This document shows, in pieces, positions 1 to 7,469 of a DNA stretch of 43,772 nucleotides. The stretch covers positions 1 to 43,772 of the forward strand of contig OMVQ01000096.1 of the NCBI GenBank assembly GCA_900314555.1. The letters run 5' to 3'. The notes beneath the pieces are model-generated. The model was not told the origin of the DNA. It did not search any database and worked only from the letters and a program-made list of their open reading frames with translations. Positions within the stretch are counted from its first letter, which is position 1. Each line of letters starts with the position of its first letter. The translations under genes and the position numbers were made by a program. The stretch comes from an uncultured Eubacteriales bacterium (GTDB lineage: Bacteria > Bacillota > Clostridia > Lachnospirales > Lachnospiraceae).

Positions 1-42
1 CTCTTAATCAGGGTGTCCAGGGTTCGAACCCCTGGAGGCGCA
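1..42 (+). tRNA. tRNA-Lys (CTT), 3' part only
   Basis: Only the 3' half is inside the window. Bases 1-7 (CTCTTAA) read as the anticodon loop with anticodon CTT at 3-5. They are followed by the anticodon 3' stem (8-12), a five-base variable loop (13-17), a T-arm with stem CAGGG/CCCTG around the loop TTCGAAC (18-34), and the acceptor 3' strand plus discriminator A (35-42). CCA is not encoded. The 5' half cannot be checked, so the identity rests on the loop alone. Confidence 0.85.
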
Positions 43-45
43 CTA

Positions 46-92
46 GAAGTACCAGTTTTGGAAGCTCGACTTCCGGGGCAGGTGCTTTTTTT
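46..92 (+). terminator. Rho-independent terminator after tRNA-Lys
   Basis: AAGTACC at 47-53 pairs with GGTGCTT at 81-87 (one G-U pair), and an inner stem GGAAG/CTTCC lies at 60-64 and 70-74. A T-run at 86-92 follows. It lies four bases after the tRNA. Confidence 0.8.
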
Positions 93-142
93 GTGTTTAT
101 TTATATATTTATATTATATACATTGTTTATCATAAATTTATT

Positions 143-170
143 TTGCAACCACCCATTTATATGTTATACT
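143..170 (+). promoter_or_regulatory. Putative sigma-A promoter upstream of the AI-2E permease
   Basis: TTGCAA at 143-148, a 16-base spacer, and TATACT at 165-170 with an extended -10 TG at 162-163. The implied leader is about 160 bases and includes a small hairpin CAGACA (228-233)/TGTCTG (255-260). Apart from these, 171-340 is AT-rich without recognisable genes. Confidence 0.5.
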
Positions 171-340
171 TTTATATATAATTTCTAAAAGATTCCCTGA
201 ATATATTTCTATAAAATTTTTATTTTTCAGACATTTTTTACCATAGAAATGTAGTGTCTGGTATGGTATATATTTTGTTATATATAGCTATATATTCGGT
301 ATTTATCATATAAATTTCAAATCTAAAAGCGGAGGTAAAA

Positions 341-1516
341 ATGGATAAACACAAATTCGAGAAGAATAAGAAATATTATACCATTTCCATGTATGTTCTT
401 ATTACTTTTATAGTTGCCATTATTGCATTTAAACTTATATGGAACTGGGGTTCTACACTTCGGACAATGCACAAAATACTTAATGTACTTTCACCATTTC
501 TAATTGGTATTTTCATTGCGTATTTGATGAATCCTCTTGTTAAATTAATAGATGGCAAATTGCTCAAGAAAATTTTCAGGATTAAATCTGATAGAGTAAG
601 AAAATTCATATCAATACTCTTTTCATATGTCATTGTTCTTGGAATAATCGCAATATGTATTTCTATTATTGTACCTGAGATATATTCAAGTCTTAAGAAT
701 ATTTATGACGGTGTGCAGGGTTCTTATGACAAACTCGTTAATTTCCTTGATAAGACCAGTAAGGAACACCCTAATTGGGATATAGAATATATTACATCCG
801 TTGTTAAGGATAACAGTTCAAAAATAATTGAATTTGTCCAGGGTTCTCTTGATACAATCCTGCCATTATTGTACAATACTTCTATATCGGTTATTTCATG
901 GGTTATTAACCTGATTATAGCAATTATGGTATCCTGCTATATGCTCATTGATAAGCAGCGACTTCTTACCAATTGTAAGAAAGTAATATATGTTATTTTC
1001 AAGAAATCACATGCTGATAAGATATCACAGACATTAAGCGAATGTAATAAAATCTTTGGAAACTTTATCATTGGTAAAACAATTGATTCAACCATAATAG
1101 GTTTTCTCTGCTTTCTGTTTATGAACATTCTAGGACTCAAATACTCAATGCTTATAAGCGTTATAGTAGGTATTACAAATATGATTCCGTATTTTGGACC
1201 ATTTATCGGTGCAGTTCCCGGAGTTCTTATATTACTTACCGTTAATTGGAAATATGCTTTGGTTTTCGGTGTACTGATACTTGCCTTACAGCAATTTGAT
1301 GGCTTATATCTTGGTCCAAAGATACTTGGAGAAAGCACAGGGCTTCGTCCTGTCTGGATAATATTTGCCATAACTGTCGGTGGCTGGCTTGCCGGACCAA
1401 TTGGTATGTTCCTAGGTGTTCCATGTGTTGCGGTAATCGCATTCCTTACAGACAGGGTAATAAGCCGAAAACTTACTGAGAAAAATATTTCAGACGAAGA
1501 TTTAACAGTCAAATAA
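341..1516 (+). CDS. AI-2E family transporter (YtvI/PerM-like permease)
   Basis: A 391-residue integral membrane protein. Hydrophobic segments lie near residues 14-34, 45-63, 90-113, 175-202 and 250-375. The hydrophilic, helix-rich stretch at about 115-170 between early and late membrane segments is typical of the AI-2E/PerM family. The C-terminal half has glycine/proline-rich membrane motifs, including a NMIPYFGPFIGAVPG stretch and a GGWLAGPIGMFLGVP stretch characteristic of the family. The start is the ATG preceded by GGAGG eight bases upstream. Members have been linked to autoinducer-2 export or to cation/proton antiport, so the substrate here is unknown. It sits alone between its own promoter and a structured element that separates it from the thioredoxin gene. 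Confidence 0.88.
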   Translation: MDKHKFEKNKKYYTISMYVLITFIVAIIAFKLIWNWGSTLRTMHKILNVLSPFLIGIFIAYLMNPLVKLIDGKLLKKIFRIKSDRVRKFISILFSYVIVLGIIAICISIIVPEIYSSLKNIYDGVQGSYDKLVNFLDKTSKEHPNWDIEYITSVVKDNSSKIIEFVQGSLDTILPLLYNTSISVISWVINLIIAIMVSCYMLIDKQRLLTNCKKVIYVIFKKSHADKISQTLSECNKIFGNFIIGKTIDSTIIGFLCFLFMNILGLKYSMLISVIVGITNMIPYFGPFIGAVPGVLILLTVNWKYALVFGVLILALQQFDGLYLGPKILGESTGLRPVWIIFAITVGGWLAGPIGMFLGVPCVAVIAFLTDRVISRKLTEKNISDEDLTVK

Positions 1517-1525
1517 ATTATAATA

Positions 1526-1685
1526 TGCAGATTGGAGAATAGTGTAAAAAATAATGCCGATGCGATTATTTTTTACACAGTTATATTGTGCCGCAGACGT
1601 CACAATATAACTTTTATCGCAGGGCTGAATTTAATATTCAGCCCGCGATTCCTCCGATGAGAACGTCTGCAGATTGGAGAATAGT
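1526..1685 (+). repeat. Multi-hairpin intergenic element, copy A, with 18-bp flanking direct repeats
   Basis: The 18-bp sequence TGCAGATTGGAGAATAGT occurs at 1526-1543 and again at 1668-1685. Between the copies lie three perfect hairpins. H1 has a 14-bp stem (1542-1555/1565-1578) with loop GCCGATGCG. H2 has a 12-bp stem (1579-1590/1601-1612) with loop CCGCAGACGT. H3 has a 9-bp stem (1622-1630/1636-1644) with a five-base loop. The linker after H2 reads TATCGCA (1615-1621). Bases 1648-1658 can pair with 1673-1682, covering the ribosome binding site of the next gene. The same architecture and loop sequences recur at 36014-36150. I do not recognise it as a named RNA or transposable element. Confidence 0.75.
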
Positions 1686-2006
1686 ATGAAAATTTTAAAT
1701 GCAGATAATTTTGAAAATGAAGTTTTAGAATCAGATATGCCTGTAATCGTTGATTTTTACGCAGATTGGTGTATGCCTTGCAAGGTTATGACACCTGTTG
1801 TAAATGAAATTGAGAAAAAATATATTAATTCAATTAAGATGGGCAAAATTAACATTGATGAAAATCCTATGGTAGCACTTGACTATCGTGTACTTTCGAT
1901 ACCAACTCTTTTATTTATTAAAGATGGTAAAGTGTTAGGCAGACTTGAAGAAGCCGTTACTAAAAATGTGGTTGAAACTAAGATTAAGAAATACTTTAAC
2001 CTGTAA
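1686..2006 (+). CDS. trxA: Thioredoxin-like protein with WCMPC active site
   Basis: A 106-residue single-domain thioredoxin fold protein that presumably reduces disulfides in the cytoplasm. The redox motif is W28-C29-M30-P31-C32 after a DFYADW strand end, and the cis-proline segment reads SIPTLLFI around residues 70-80. The length is that of ordinary TrxA. The dipeptide between the cysteines is MP rather than the classical GP, which is known to tune redox potential in this family. I chose the ATG at 1686 because GGAG at 1676-1679 is correctly spaced; an upstream in-frame TTG at 1674 overlaps that site. The ribosome binding site lies in the second copy of the 18-bp repeat of the upstream element, so translation may be affected by its folding. 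No thioredoxin reductase is adjacent. Confidence 0.9.
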   Translation: MKILNADNFENEVLESDMPVIVDFYADWCMPCKVMTPVVNEIEKKYINSIKMGKINIDENPMVALDYRVLSIPTLLFIKDGKVLGRLEEAVTKNVVETKIKKYFNL

Positions 2007-2026
2007 AACATATATGTAAATGAAAT

Positions 2027-2100
2027 AAGATGGCGAAAATTGAATCAGAAACATACCTAATTATGATTTCCAATTCAATTTTTACCATCTTTTATTCTTT
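2027..2100 (+). terminator. Terminator after thioredoxin gene
   Basis: AAGATGG (2027-2033) and AAAATTGAAT (2036-2045) pair with ATTCAATTTT (2073-2082) and CCATCTT (2085-2091). A T-rich tail follows. Confidence 0.75.
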
Positions 2101-2118
2101 ATGGAATCTTGATATCTA

Positions 2119-2293
2119 TTATCCCAAATATCCCAAAATATTTTTACTTTGGGTTAAGTAAATTATATACTTCGTCCATCGACCTCTTAAAGTTGCAGCA
2201 ACACCTGTTGAACCATCTTTCATCAAAATGTCTGTGACAACATCTCCTTCTGCCACATCTTTTAATCTTACAGAAACAACATTTTCTGCCCAT
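2119..2293 (-). pseudogene. Small frameshifted gene of unknown function
   Basis: On the minus strand a GGGGG-type ribosome binding site (near 2301-2307) precedes ATG at 2293. The ATG frame gives a cysteine/arginine-rich nonsense peptide. Shifting by one base immediately after the start, as if one G of the GGG at the start were extra, gives a sensible 57-residue peptide starting MAENVVSVRLKDVAEGDVV and continuing through TDILMKDGSTGVAATLRG to a stop at 2119. The balanced composition suggests a real ancestral protein with a +1 frameshift. I do not recognise the family. It could also be a remnant of a longer gene. Confidence 0.45.
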
Positions 2294-2490
2294 TATTTTA
2301 CCCCCTTTACACAGCTCCATATGCTTTATAAAAAATATACTTTATAAAATTTACTATAAAAATACATTTAATCCCTGTATTTTCTAAGAAAAATTTAAGT
2401 ATATCTATTTCATATGGTACCTATATCTTCCTATTATAATGTATTCATTTTATACTTTTTTGACATACGCTATATAGACATATGATATAT

Positions 2491-2525
2491 AAAAAAGCAG
2501 GAGGTTATTTTTCTCCTGCTTTTTG
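2491..2525 (-). terminator. Terminator of trmB
   Basis: A 13-bp stem of AAAAAAGCAGGAG (2491-2503) and its complement (2513-2525) around a nine-base loop. The A-rich left arm supplies the U-tract for minus-strand transcription, and the T-rich right arm could also act on the plus strand. It lies about 50 bases beyond the trmB stop. The 2294-2490 stretch holds only AT-rich sequence with no gene I can support. Confidence 0.8.
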
Positions 2526-2575
2526 GGTTTGATTAAATACTCGAATATCTGCTCAAAATGTTTATATACATCAAA

Positions 2576-3223
2576 TTACTTTCTCGAAGCTACAAGCTTG
2601 CAGATAGGATTTCCAAGTCCCACGAACTTCTCCTCATATTCAGTCATCACATTACCTTTATAGATATCGGCTTCCTTATCGCTATGGAGATCGAATGTAT
2701 ATTCATCAATTTTAAATGCTGTTTCAGGTATTTCCTCTAAAGAGAAATCAAACAAGCCTCTGTTGTCAGTCTTGAATTCTACTTTGCCATCAGGTTTTAA
2801 TATCTCATCATATCTGGCGAAGAACTGTCTCGATGTAAGACGTCTCTTAGCATGTCTATCCTTTGGCCATGGATCAGAGAAATTAAGATATATTCTGTCC
2901 ACTTCTCCTTTTTCAAAAGCATCACATATTTCTACTGCGTCCATTCTGATGTATATGAGATTATTAAGTTCTATGTCTTTTCTCTTCTCAATTGCCCTGA
3001 TTAAAACACTTGAATATTTCTCAATTCCAATGTAATTGATATCCGGATTTTGTAATGCAAGCTCCGTTATAAACTTACCTTTACCCATACCGATTTCAAT
3101 TCTTATTGGATTGTCATTGCCAAACACTTCATTCCATTTTCCTTTATGCTCTGCAAAATCATTTATGGTAAATTCACTTTCTGCTATTGCTTCTCTTGAA
3201 CCTTTTACATTTCTTAATCTCAC
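2576..3223 (-). CDS. trmB: tRNA (guanine-N7-)-methyltransferase
   Basis: TrmB transfers a methyl group from S-adenosylmethionine to N7 of G46 in the tRNA variable loop. The protein begins with the family-typical N-terminus MRLRNVKGSREAIAES. It then has the SAM-binding glycine motif IEIGMGKGKF near residues 42-51, the NFSDPWPKDRHAKRRL block with catalytic/substrate residues, and the late FKTDN motif, 215 residues in all, matching bacterial TrmB. The open frame extends upstream to 3439, but that part translates a hairpin-rich leader with no family similarity. A GTG at 3223 with AGCAGG nine bases upstream gives the standard N-terminus, so I use it; an ATG at 3247 is the alternative. It is monocistronic, facing away from the V-ATPase operon. 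Confidence 0.9.
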   Translation of the reverse strand: MRLRNVKGSREAIAESEFTINDFAEHKGKWNEVFGNDNPIRIEIGMGKGKFITELALQNPDINYIGIEKYSSVLIRAIEKRKDIELNNLIYIRMDAVEICDAFEKGEVDRIYLNFSDPWPKDRHAKRRLTSRQFFARYDEILKPDGKVEFKTDNRGLFDFSLEEIPETAFKIDEYTFDLHSDKEADIYKGNVMTEYEEKFVGLGNPICKLVASRK

Positions 3224-3267
3224 TAAATTATACCTGCTTTCTTTCATTTCTACTAGAATTTTATACG

Positions 3268-3462
3268 AAGTTAGAGAGACAAAAAGTCTCTTTTCTCTAA
3301 CTTGATACCCACGAATTGCTCCACAGCAAGCTGCTCCCGCAATTCTGCCAATATGAGAAATCCGTTGATTTGTTGTACAAATCACTACTTTCTCATATTG
3401 GGCGGGTTCCAAGGTCAAAAGCCTTATCATGCAATTCAAAACGTCTTTTGACTTTGGAACCC
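3268..3462 (-). promoter_or_regulatory. Structured leader upstream of trmB (four hairpins)
   Basis: Read on the minus strand, four stems follow one another. The first is an 18-bp stem (3462-3445/3421-3404, one G-U) with a 23-base loop. The second is an 11-bp stem (3399-3389/3360-3350) with an inner 7-bp stem GATTTGT/ACAAATC. The third is GAATTGC/GCAATTC (3345-3339/3319-3313) with an inner AGCA/TGCT. The fourth is a 10-bp stem (3303-3294/3277-3268). The loop of the first stem carries GAATTGC, identical to the 5' arm of the third, so alternative pairing is possible. The whole ends about 45 bases before the trmB start. It matches no riboswitch I know. Confidence 0.6.
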
Positions 3463-3558
3463 TGGAATCATATATATTAGAATGATACCTTATTATCTTT
3501 CAAAAAAAAAGTCCTTTTTTTCAAAAATTCTCAATAAACAACTTTTTAAAAATAGTGG

Positions 3559-3587
3559 TTGAAATTTTTATTTTAAAGGTGTATTAT
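3559..3587 (+). promoter_or_regulatory. Promoter of the V-type ATPase operon
   Basis: TTGAAA at 3559-3564, 17 bases, TATTAT at 3582-3587, about 37 bases before the first ATG. A second TATAAT at 3591 lacks a well-spaced -35. Confidence 0.55.
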
Positions 3588-3623
3588 GCGTATAATTGGA
3601 TTGAAAAAGGAGTGTGATTATAC

Positions 3624-3947
3624 ATGGAATATCAAGTTGAACAAGTTATTTCCGAATTATCCAAGATAGACAGTGCTTCTGAGAGCATACTTACTTCCGC
3701 TGATAAAGAGAAAGAAGATTATGCTAAGGAGATGTCTGAGAAAACAGAGTCACTCGACAGAGAACTTGAAGAAAATGTTAAAAAACACATTGAAGAATTC
3801 AAAGTGAAACTTCAGGCGGACAATGACAAAATTCTCAAGCAGATGCGAGCAAACACAGAAAAAGATTTACAGAAATTAGACGATGCTTTTAAAACCAATC
3901 ACACAAAGATGGCCGGGGATATTTTTGCCGAGCTTATAAAGGAGTGA
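3624..3947 (+). CDS. V-type ATPase subunit H/G-like peripheral-stalk coiled coil
   Basis: A 107-residue, highly charged protein, nearly all predicted coiled coil (heptads from about residue 15 to 100, many Glu/Lys, no cysteine or tryptophan). This fits the short G/H (AhaH-like) subunit that pairs with subunit E in the peripheral stalk of V/A-type ATPases. It is the first gene of a nine-gene operon; AAAGGAG stands seven bases before the next start, so translation is closely coupled to the C subunit. The assignment is by position and shape rather than by a diagnostic motif. Confidence 0.75.
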   Translation: MEYQVEQVISELSKIDSASESILTSADKEKEDYAKEMSEKTESLDRELEENVKKHIEEFKVKLQADNDKILKQMRANTEKDLQKLDDAFKTNHTKMAGDIFAELIKE

Positions 3948-3951
3948 TTTG

Positions 3952-5010
3952 ATGAGTAATCTATTAGCTTACAGTGGCCTTACAACTAAAGTTCGTGCAA
4001 TGGAAAGCAATCTCATTACTCATGAAATGTTTACTGAAATGGCGGGACTGTCCTCAGTAACAGAAGTGGTTAATTATATTGGTAACCTAAAATCTTATAA
4101 AGATATCTTCAGTAGCGTTGACGTTAACGGATTGCATCGTGGCGACTTAGAACGCTACTTATTGCTATCCAGCTATAAAGATTTTGGTAAGCTTTATAAT
4201 TTCGCCTCCGTCAAACAACGTAAATATTTAGAAATATATTTTATGAGATATGAAACACATATTTTAAAACAGGTGTTTCGCGAACTGGCAGATAAGCATA
4301 AAGTAATTATGGATCTGTCTGTTATAAAGCCATATTTTGAACGTTTTTCTGATTTAGACCTTGATGCCATATCGAAATCTACTTCAGTAGACGAATGTGT
4401 TTTAGCAATAAGTAATACACAATATGCAGCACCTTTGAAGCGTATACACGACTTGGGAAATAATCCATCATTATTCGATTACGAACTTGCATTAGATTTA
4501 TTATATTTTGAGACGATGTGGAACAGTCGTGACAAATATCTGAAAGGAATTGACCATAAGGTCATAACCGAAGCCTATGGTTATAAGATAGACCTCTTAA
4601 ATCTTCAATGGATATACAGAAGTAAGAAATATTATAATCTTAAACCTGCACAGATATATTCAATGCTCATACCTGTAAATTATAAATTAAGCAATGCTCA
4701 GATAAAACAGCTTGTAAATGCGGATAACATAAGCGCCATGTCTGAAATGTTTAAATCAACTTATTATGGTAAAACATATAATGATAGTGAATTAAATGAT
4801 AATTCATACGAAGCTATGTATGAAACTTACCTGAATAAAATATATTCATTATCATTTAGAAACAATCCTTATTCTCTTGCATGTGTAAATACATATTTGC
4901 ACCGGAAGAATCAGGAGATAGCAAAATTAATATCTCTTACCGAGTGTGTAAGGTATTCACTTCCGGTATCAGAGATAAACGATATATTGTATAATTCGGA
5001 GGTGAAATGA
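3952..5010 (+). CDS. ntpC: V-type ATPase subunit C (central-stalk cap, subunit d homologue)
   Basis: A 352-residue soluble helical protein of the NtpC/AtpC family. It seats the rotating central stalk on the membrane ring of subunit K. Family features include an N-terminal LLAYSGLTTKVRAMESNL-like start and the repeated three-domain helical pattern with LERYLLLSSYKDFGKLYNF and YFETMWNSRDKYLKGIDH stretches. An in-frame TTG lies one codon upstream, but the ATG at 3952 is correctly spaced from AAAGGAG. In many clostridial operons C lies after E; here it precedes I, as I have seen for Lachnospiraceae-type operons. Confidence 0.88.
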   Translation: MSNLLAYSGLTTKVRAMESNLITHEMFTEMAGLSSVTEVVNYIGNLKSYKDIFSSVDVNGLHRGDLERYLLLSSYKDFGKLYNFASVKQRKYLEIYFMRYETHILKQVFRELADKHKVIMDLSVIKPYFERFSDLDLDAISKSTSVDECVLAISNTQYAAPLKRIHDLGNNPSLFDYELALDLLYFETMWNSRDKYLKGIDHKVITEAYGYKIDLLNLQWIYRSKKYYNLKPAQIYSMLIPVNYKLSNAQIKQLVNADNISAMSEMFKSTYYGKTYNDSELNDNSYEAMYETYLNKIYSLSFRNNPYSLACVNTYLHRKNQEIAKLISLTECVRYSLPVSEINDILYNSEVK

Positions 5011-5011
5011 G

Positions 5012-6961
5012 TTGATTGAAAAGATGAAATTCGTCAGTATCACAGGACCTAATGATGATATTGACAGAGTTATAAATCAATATTTATCAAAATATGAAAT
5101 ACATCTTGAAAATTCTATGTTGGAATTGCAATCATCTAATTATGTTTCCCCTTATTTAGAGGCGAATCCGTATAAAGAATTTCTATCTAAAGGAAAAGAA
5201 CTTCTTGCGTATATAGATACAAAGGATATAACATATTTAGATAACATTACTGTTGAAATGGCAGGTAACATCATATCTAAGACCAGCCGTCAGGTTCGTA
5301 AATATCAGAATAAGATTGCCGAACTTGAAGATATTAAGAAGGACTTAGAAGACAAATATAATAAGATTAATCCATTTGTGGATTTGAATTATGATATAAG
5401 CAGTATTTTACATCTTAAACATATCAAATTCAGATTTGGACGAATTCCTAAAGAATATTTTTCAAAATTAGAAGATTATATGTCTAATAACGATAACTCC
5501 GTTTTTGAAAAATGTCTTACAGACAATGAATATGTCTGGGGTGTTTACTTCGTTCCTGTTGATGAAGCTAATAAAATTGATGCAACTTATACATCAATGC
5601 ATTTTGAGAGAACATTTATCCCTGATGAAGTTAACGGAACACCTGAGAAAGCCTGTGAAGACCTTACTAATAAGATTAACGATTTAAGCGTTAAGATAGA
5701 AGGACTTAATGAACAGGTTAAAGCCAAAGTTCAAAAAGAACAGAATGCAATTGTTACATCATATGAGAGAATTAAGATTGCATATGAGAACTTTGATGTA
5801 AGAAAGATGGCTACCCACACGAATAATGATGGCGAAATATTCTATATCATTTGTGGCTGGATGACTGAAAAAGATTGCGACAGATTCATAGGTGAGATTA
5901 AAGATGATGACAATGTCGTATGTATCGTAGAGGACCGTTCAGGAAGAAAAGACAAGACACCTCCTACAAAGCTTAAGAATCCTAAGATTTTTAAACCTTT
6001 CGAGATGTACATTAAGATGTATGGACTTCCTGCTTATAACGAATTAGATCCTACAATATTCGTTGCACTCACCTATTCATTCATATTCGGTGCAATGTTT
6101 GGTGATGTCGGTCAGGGATTAGTTTTAGTCATAGCAGGCTTTCTTCTCTACTACTTTAAGAAGATGGACCTTGCAGCAATTATTGGAACATGTGGTATCT
6201 TCTCAACATTCTTCGGTTTTATGTTCGGAAGTATATTCGGTTTCGAAGATGTAATCCACGCAGTATGGTTAAAGCCGGTTGATGCAATGTCAAGCGTTCC
6301 ACTGATTGGACGATTAAATACAGTGTTTGTCGTTGCGATAGGATTTGGTATGTTCCTTATCTTAGTAACAATGATTTTCCATATAACAAATGCAATTAAG
6401 AATAAAGACACAGAAAACATTTTCTTTGATACAAATGCACTCGCAGGTTTCGTATTCTATGGTTCGCTTGTAGCTGTTGTAGCATTATTAATGGCTCACA
6501 AGAAAGTTCCTGCAGGTATCGTACTTGCCATAATGTTTGGTGTACCGCTTATATTAATTGCACTTAAAGAACCACTTACACATTTAATAACTAAGACAAA
6601 ACCTGAAGAAAAGACAGGTATTGGAATGTTCATTACCCAGACATTCTTCGAATTATTTGAAGTTTTGTTAAGTTATTTTTCAAATACATTATCATTTATC
6701 CGTATCGGTGCATTCGCAGTCAGCCATGCATCTATGATGGAAGTTGTACTTATGTTAGGTAAAGCTGAAAGTTCATCACCTAACTGGGTAGTAATAGTTC
6801 TTGGTAACTTATTTGTAATCTGTCTTGAGGGACTTATCGTTGGTATCCAGGTATTACGTCTTGAGTATTACGAAATGTTCAGCCGATTCTACAGCGGCAG
6901 CGGCAGAGAATTCAAACCATTTAAACATGTAAGTAGTTTTTCTACTGAAAAATCTAAATAA
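5012..6961 (+). CDS. ntpI: V-type ATPase subunit I (stator, a-subunit homologue)
   Basis: A 649-residue subunit I that forms the ion half-channels next to the K ring. The N-terminal 330 residues are soluble with a coiled coil near 85-125 and 215-245. The C-terminal half has about seven membrane spans. These include the FGAMFGDVGQGLVL motif and the segment LSYFSNTLSFIRIGAFAVSHA, which carries the arginine expected to face the K-subunit glutamate. The start is a TTG at 5012, preceded by GGAGGTGA at good distance; the next ATG (5024) is too far from that site. The reading frame begins one base after the subunit C stop, so the two are translationally coupled. Confidence 0.93.
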   Translation: MIEKMKFVSITGPNDDIDRVINQYLSKYEIHLENSMLELQSSNYVSPYLEANPYKEFLSKGKELLAYIDTKDITYLDNITVEMAGNIISKTSRQVRKYQNKIAELEDIKKDLEDKYNKINPFVDLNYDISSILHLKHIKFRFGRIPKEYFSKLEDYMSNNDNSVFEKCLTDNEYVWGVYFVPVDEANKIDATYTSMHFERTFIPDEVNGTPEKACEDLTNKINDLSVKIEGLNEQVKAKVQKEQNAIVTSYERIKIAYENFDVRKMATHTNNDGEIFYIICGWMTEKDCDRFIGEIKDDDNVVCIVEDRSGRKDKTPPTKLKNPKIFKPFEMYIKMYGLPAYNELDPTIFVALTYSFIFGAMFGDVGQGLVLVIAGFLLYYFKKMDLAAIIGTCGIFSTFFGFMFGSIFGFEDVIHAVWLKPVDAMSSVPLIGRLNTVFVVAIGFGMFLILVTMIFHITNAIKNKDTENIFFDTNALAGFVFYGSLVAVVALLMAHKKVPAGIVLAIMFGVPLILIALKEPLTHLITKTKPEEKTGIGMFITQTFFELFEVLLSYFSNTLSFIRIGAFAVSHASMMEVVLMLGKAESSSPNWVVIVLGNLFVICLEGLIVGIQVLRLEYYEMFSRFYSGSGREFKPFKHVSSFSTEKSK

Positions 6962-7012
6962 ATAAAGCTGATTATTATCAGCATAACTTACGAATTTAAG
7001 GAGGATTAATTT

Positions 7013-7447
7013 ATGTTAGCAGTAAAAATCACTTTAGCAATCGCACTTATTCTTAGTATTGTAGTTCCATTTGGAGCATATGCCATTGGAGAAAAATCAA
7101 GAGGTCATTATAAGAAGAGCCTCGCTATTAATATAATTTCTTTCTTCGGCATCTTAATTATTTCACAGATAGTAATGTTTACAGGTAATGTTTCAGCCGC
7201 AGAAGCTGCTACTACAGCTACTTCAAGTGGTCTTGCAACAGGTCTTGGTTATATCGGTGCAGCATTAGTTACAGGTTTATCTTGTATCGGTGGTGGTATC
7301 GCCGTTGCAAGTGCAGCAAGTGCAGCTCTTGGTGCAATCAGTGAAGACCAGAGTATCCTTGGTAAATCACTTATCTTCGTAGGTCTTGCCGAAGGTGTTG
7401 CTCTTTACGGACTTATTATTTCATTCATGATTTTAAGTAAATTATAA
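7013..7447 (+). CDS. ntpK: V-type ATPase subunit K (proteolipid ring, c-subunit homologue)
   Basis: A 144-residue proteolipid with four hydrophobic helices (about 3-26, 35-56, 76-105, 118-143). Only the second hairpin is a classical glycine/alanine-rich c-type pair, with GLGYIGAALVTGLSCIGGG and the ion-binding glutamate in GLAEGVALYGL. The first pair is less conserved. The ring carries protons or sodium ions; the sequence alone does not let me decide which. GGAGG precedes the start by eight bases. Many copies of K are needed per complex, and two hairpins directly after the gene could favour its expression over downstream genes. Confidence 0.9.
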   Translation: MLAVKITLAIALILSIVVPFGAYAIGEKSRGHYKKSLAINIISFFGILIISQIVMFTGNVSAAEAATTATSSGLATGLGYIGAALVTGLSCIGGGIAVASAASAALGAISEDQSILGKSLIFVGLAEGVALYGLIISFMILSKL

Positions 7448-7469
7448 GATACAGGAGTGGAGACAAATG

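Noticed and set aside
937..1512. Long antisense open frame inside the AI-2E permease gene, and similar ones in gyrA, recF and fumarase genes.
   Set aside because: They are shadow frames of strongly supported genes, without ribosome binding sites or sensible composition.
1526..1685. Interpretation of the copy A element as a known riboswitch or as an integron attC site.
   Set aside because: No aptamer consensus I know fits, and attC core sites and an integrase are absent.
3224..3439. N-terminal extension of TrmB up to an ATG at 3439.
   Set aside because: The sequence is a set of hairpins, the translated part resembles no TrmB, and a GTG with a proper ribosome binding site gives the standard N-terminus.
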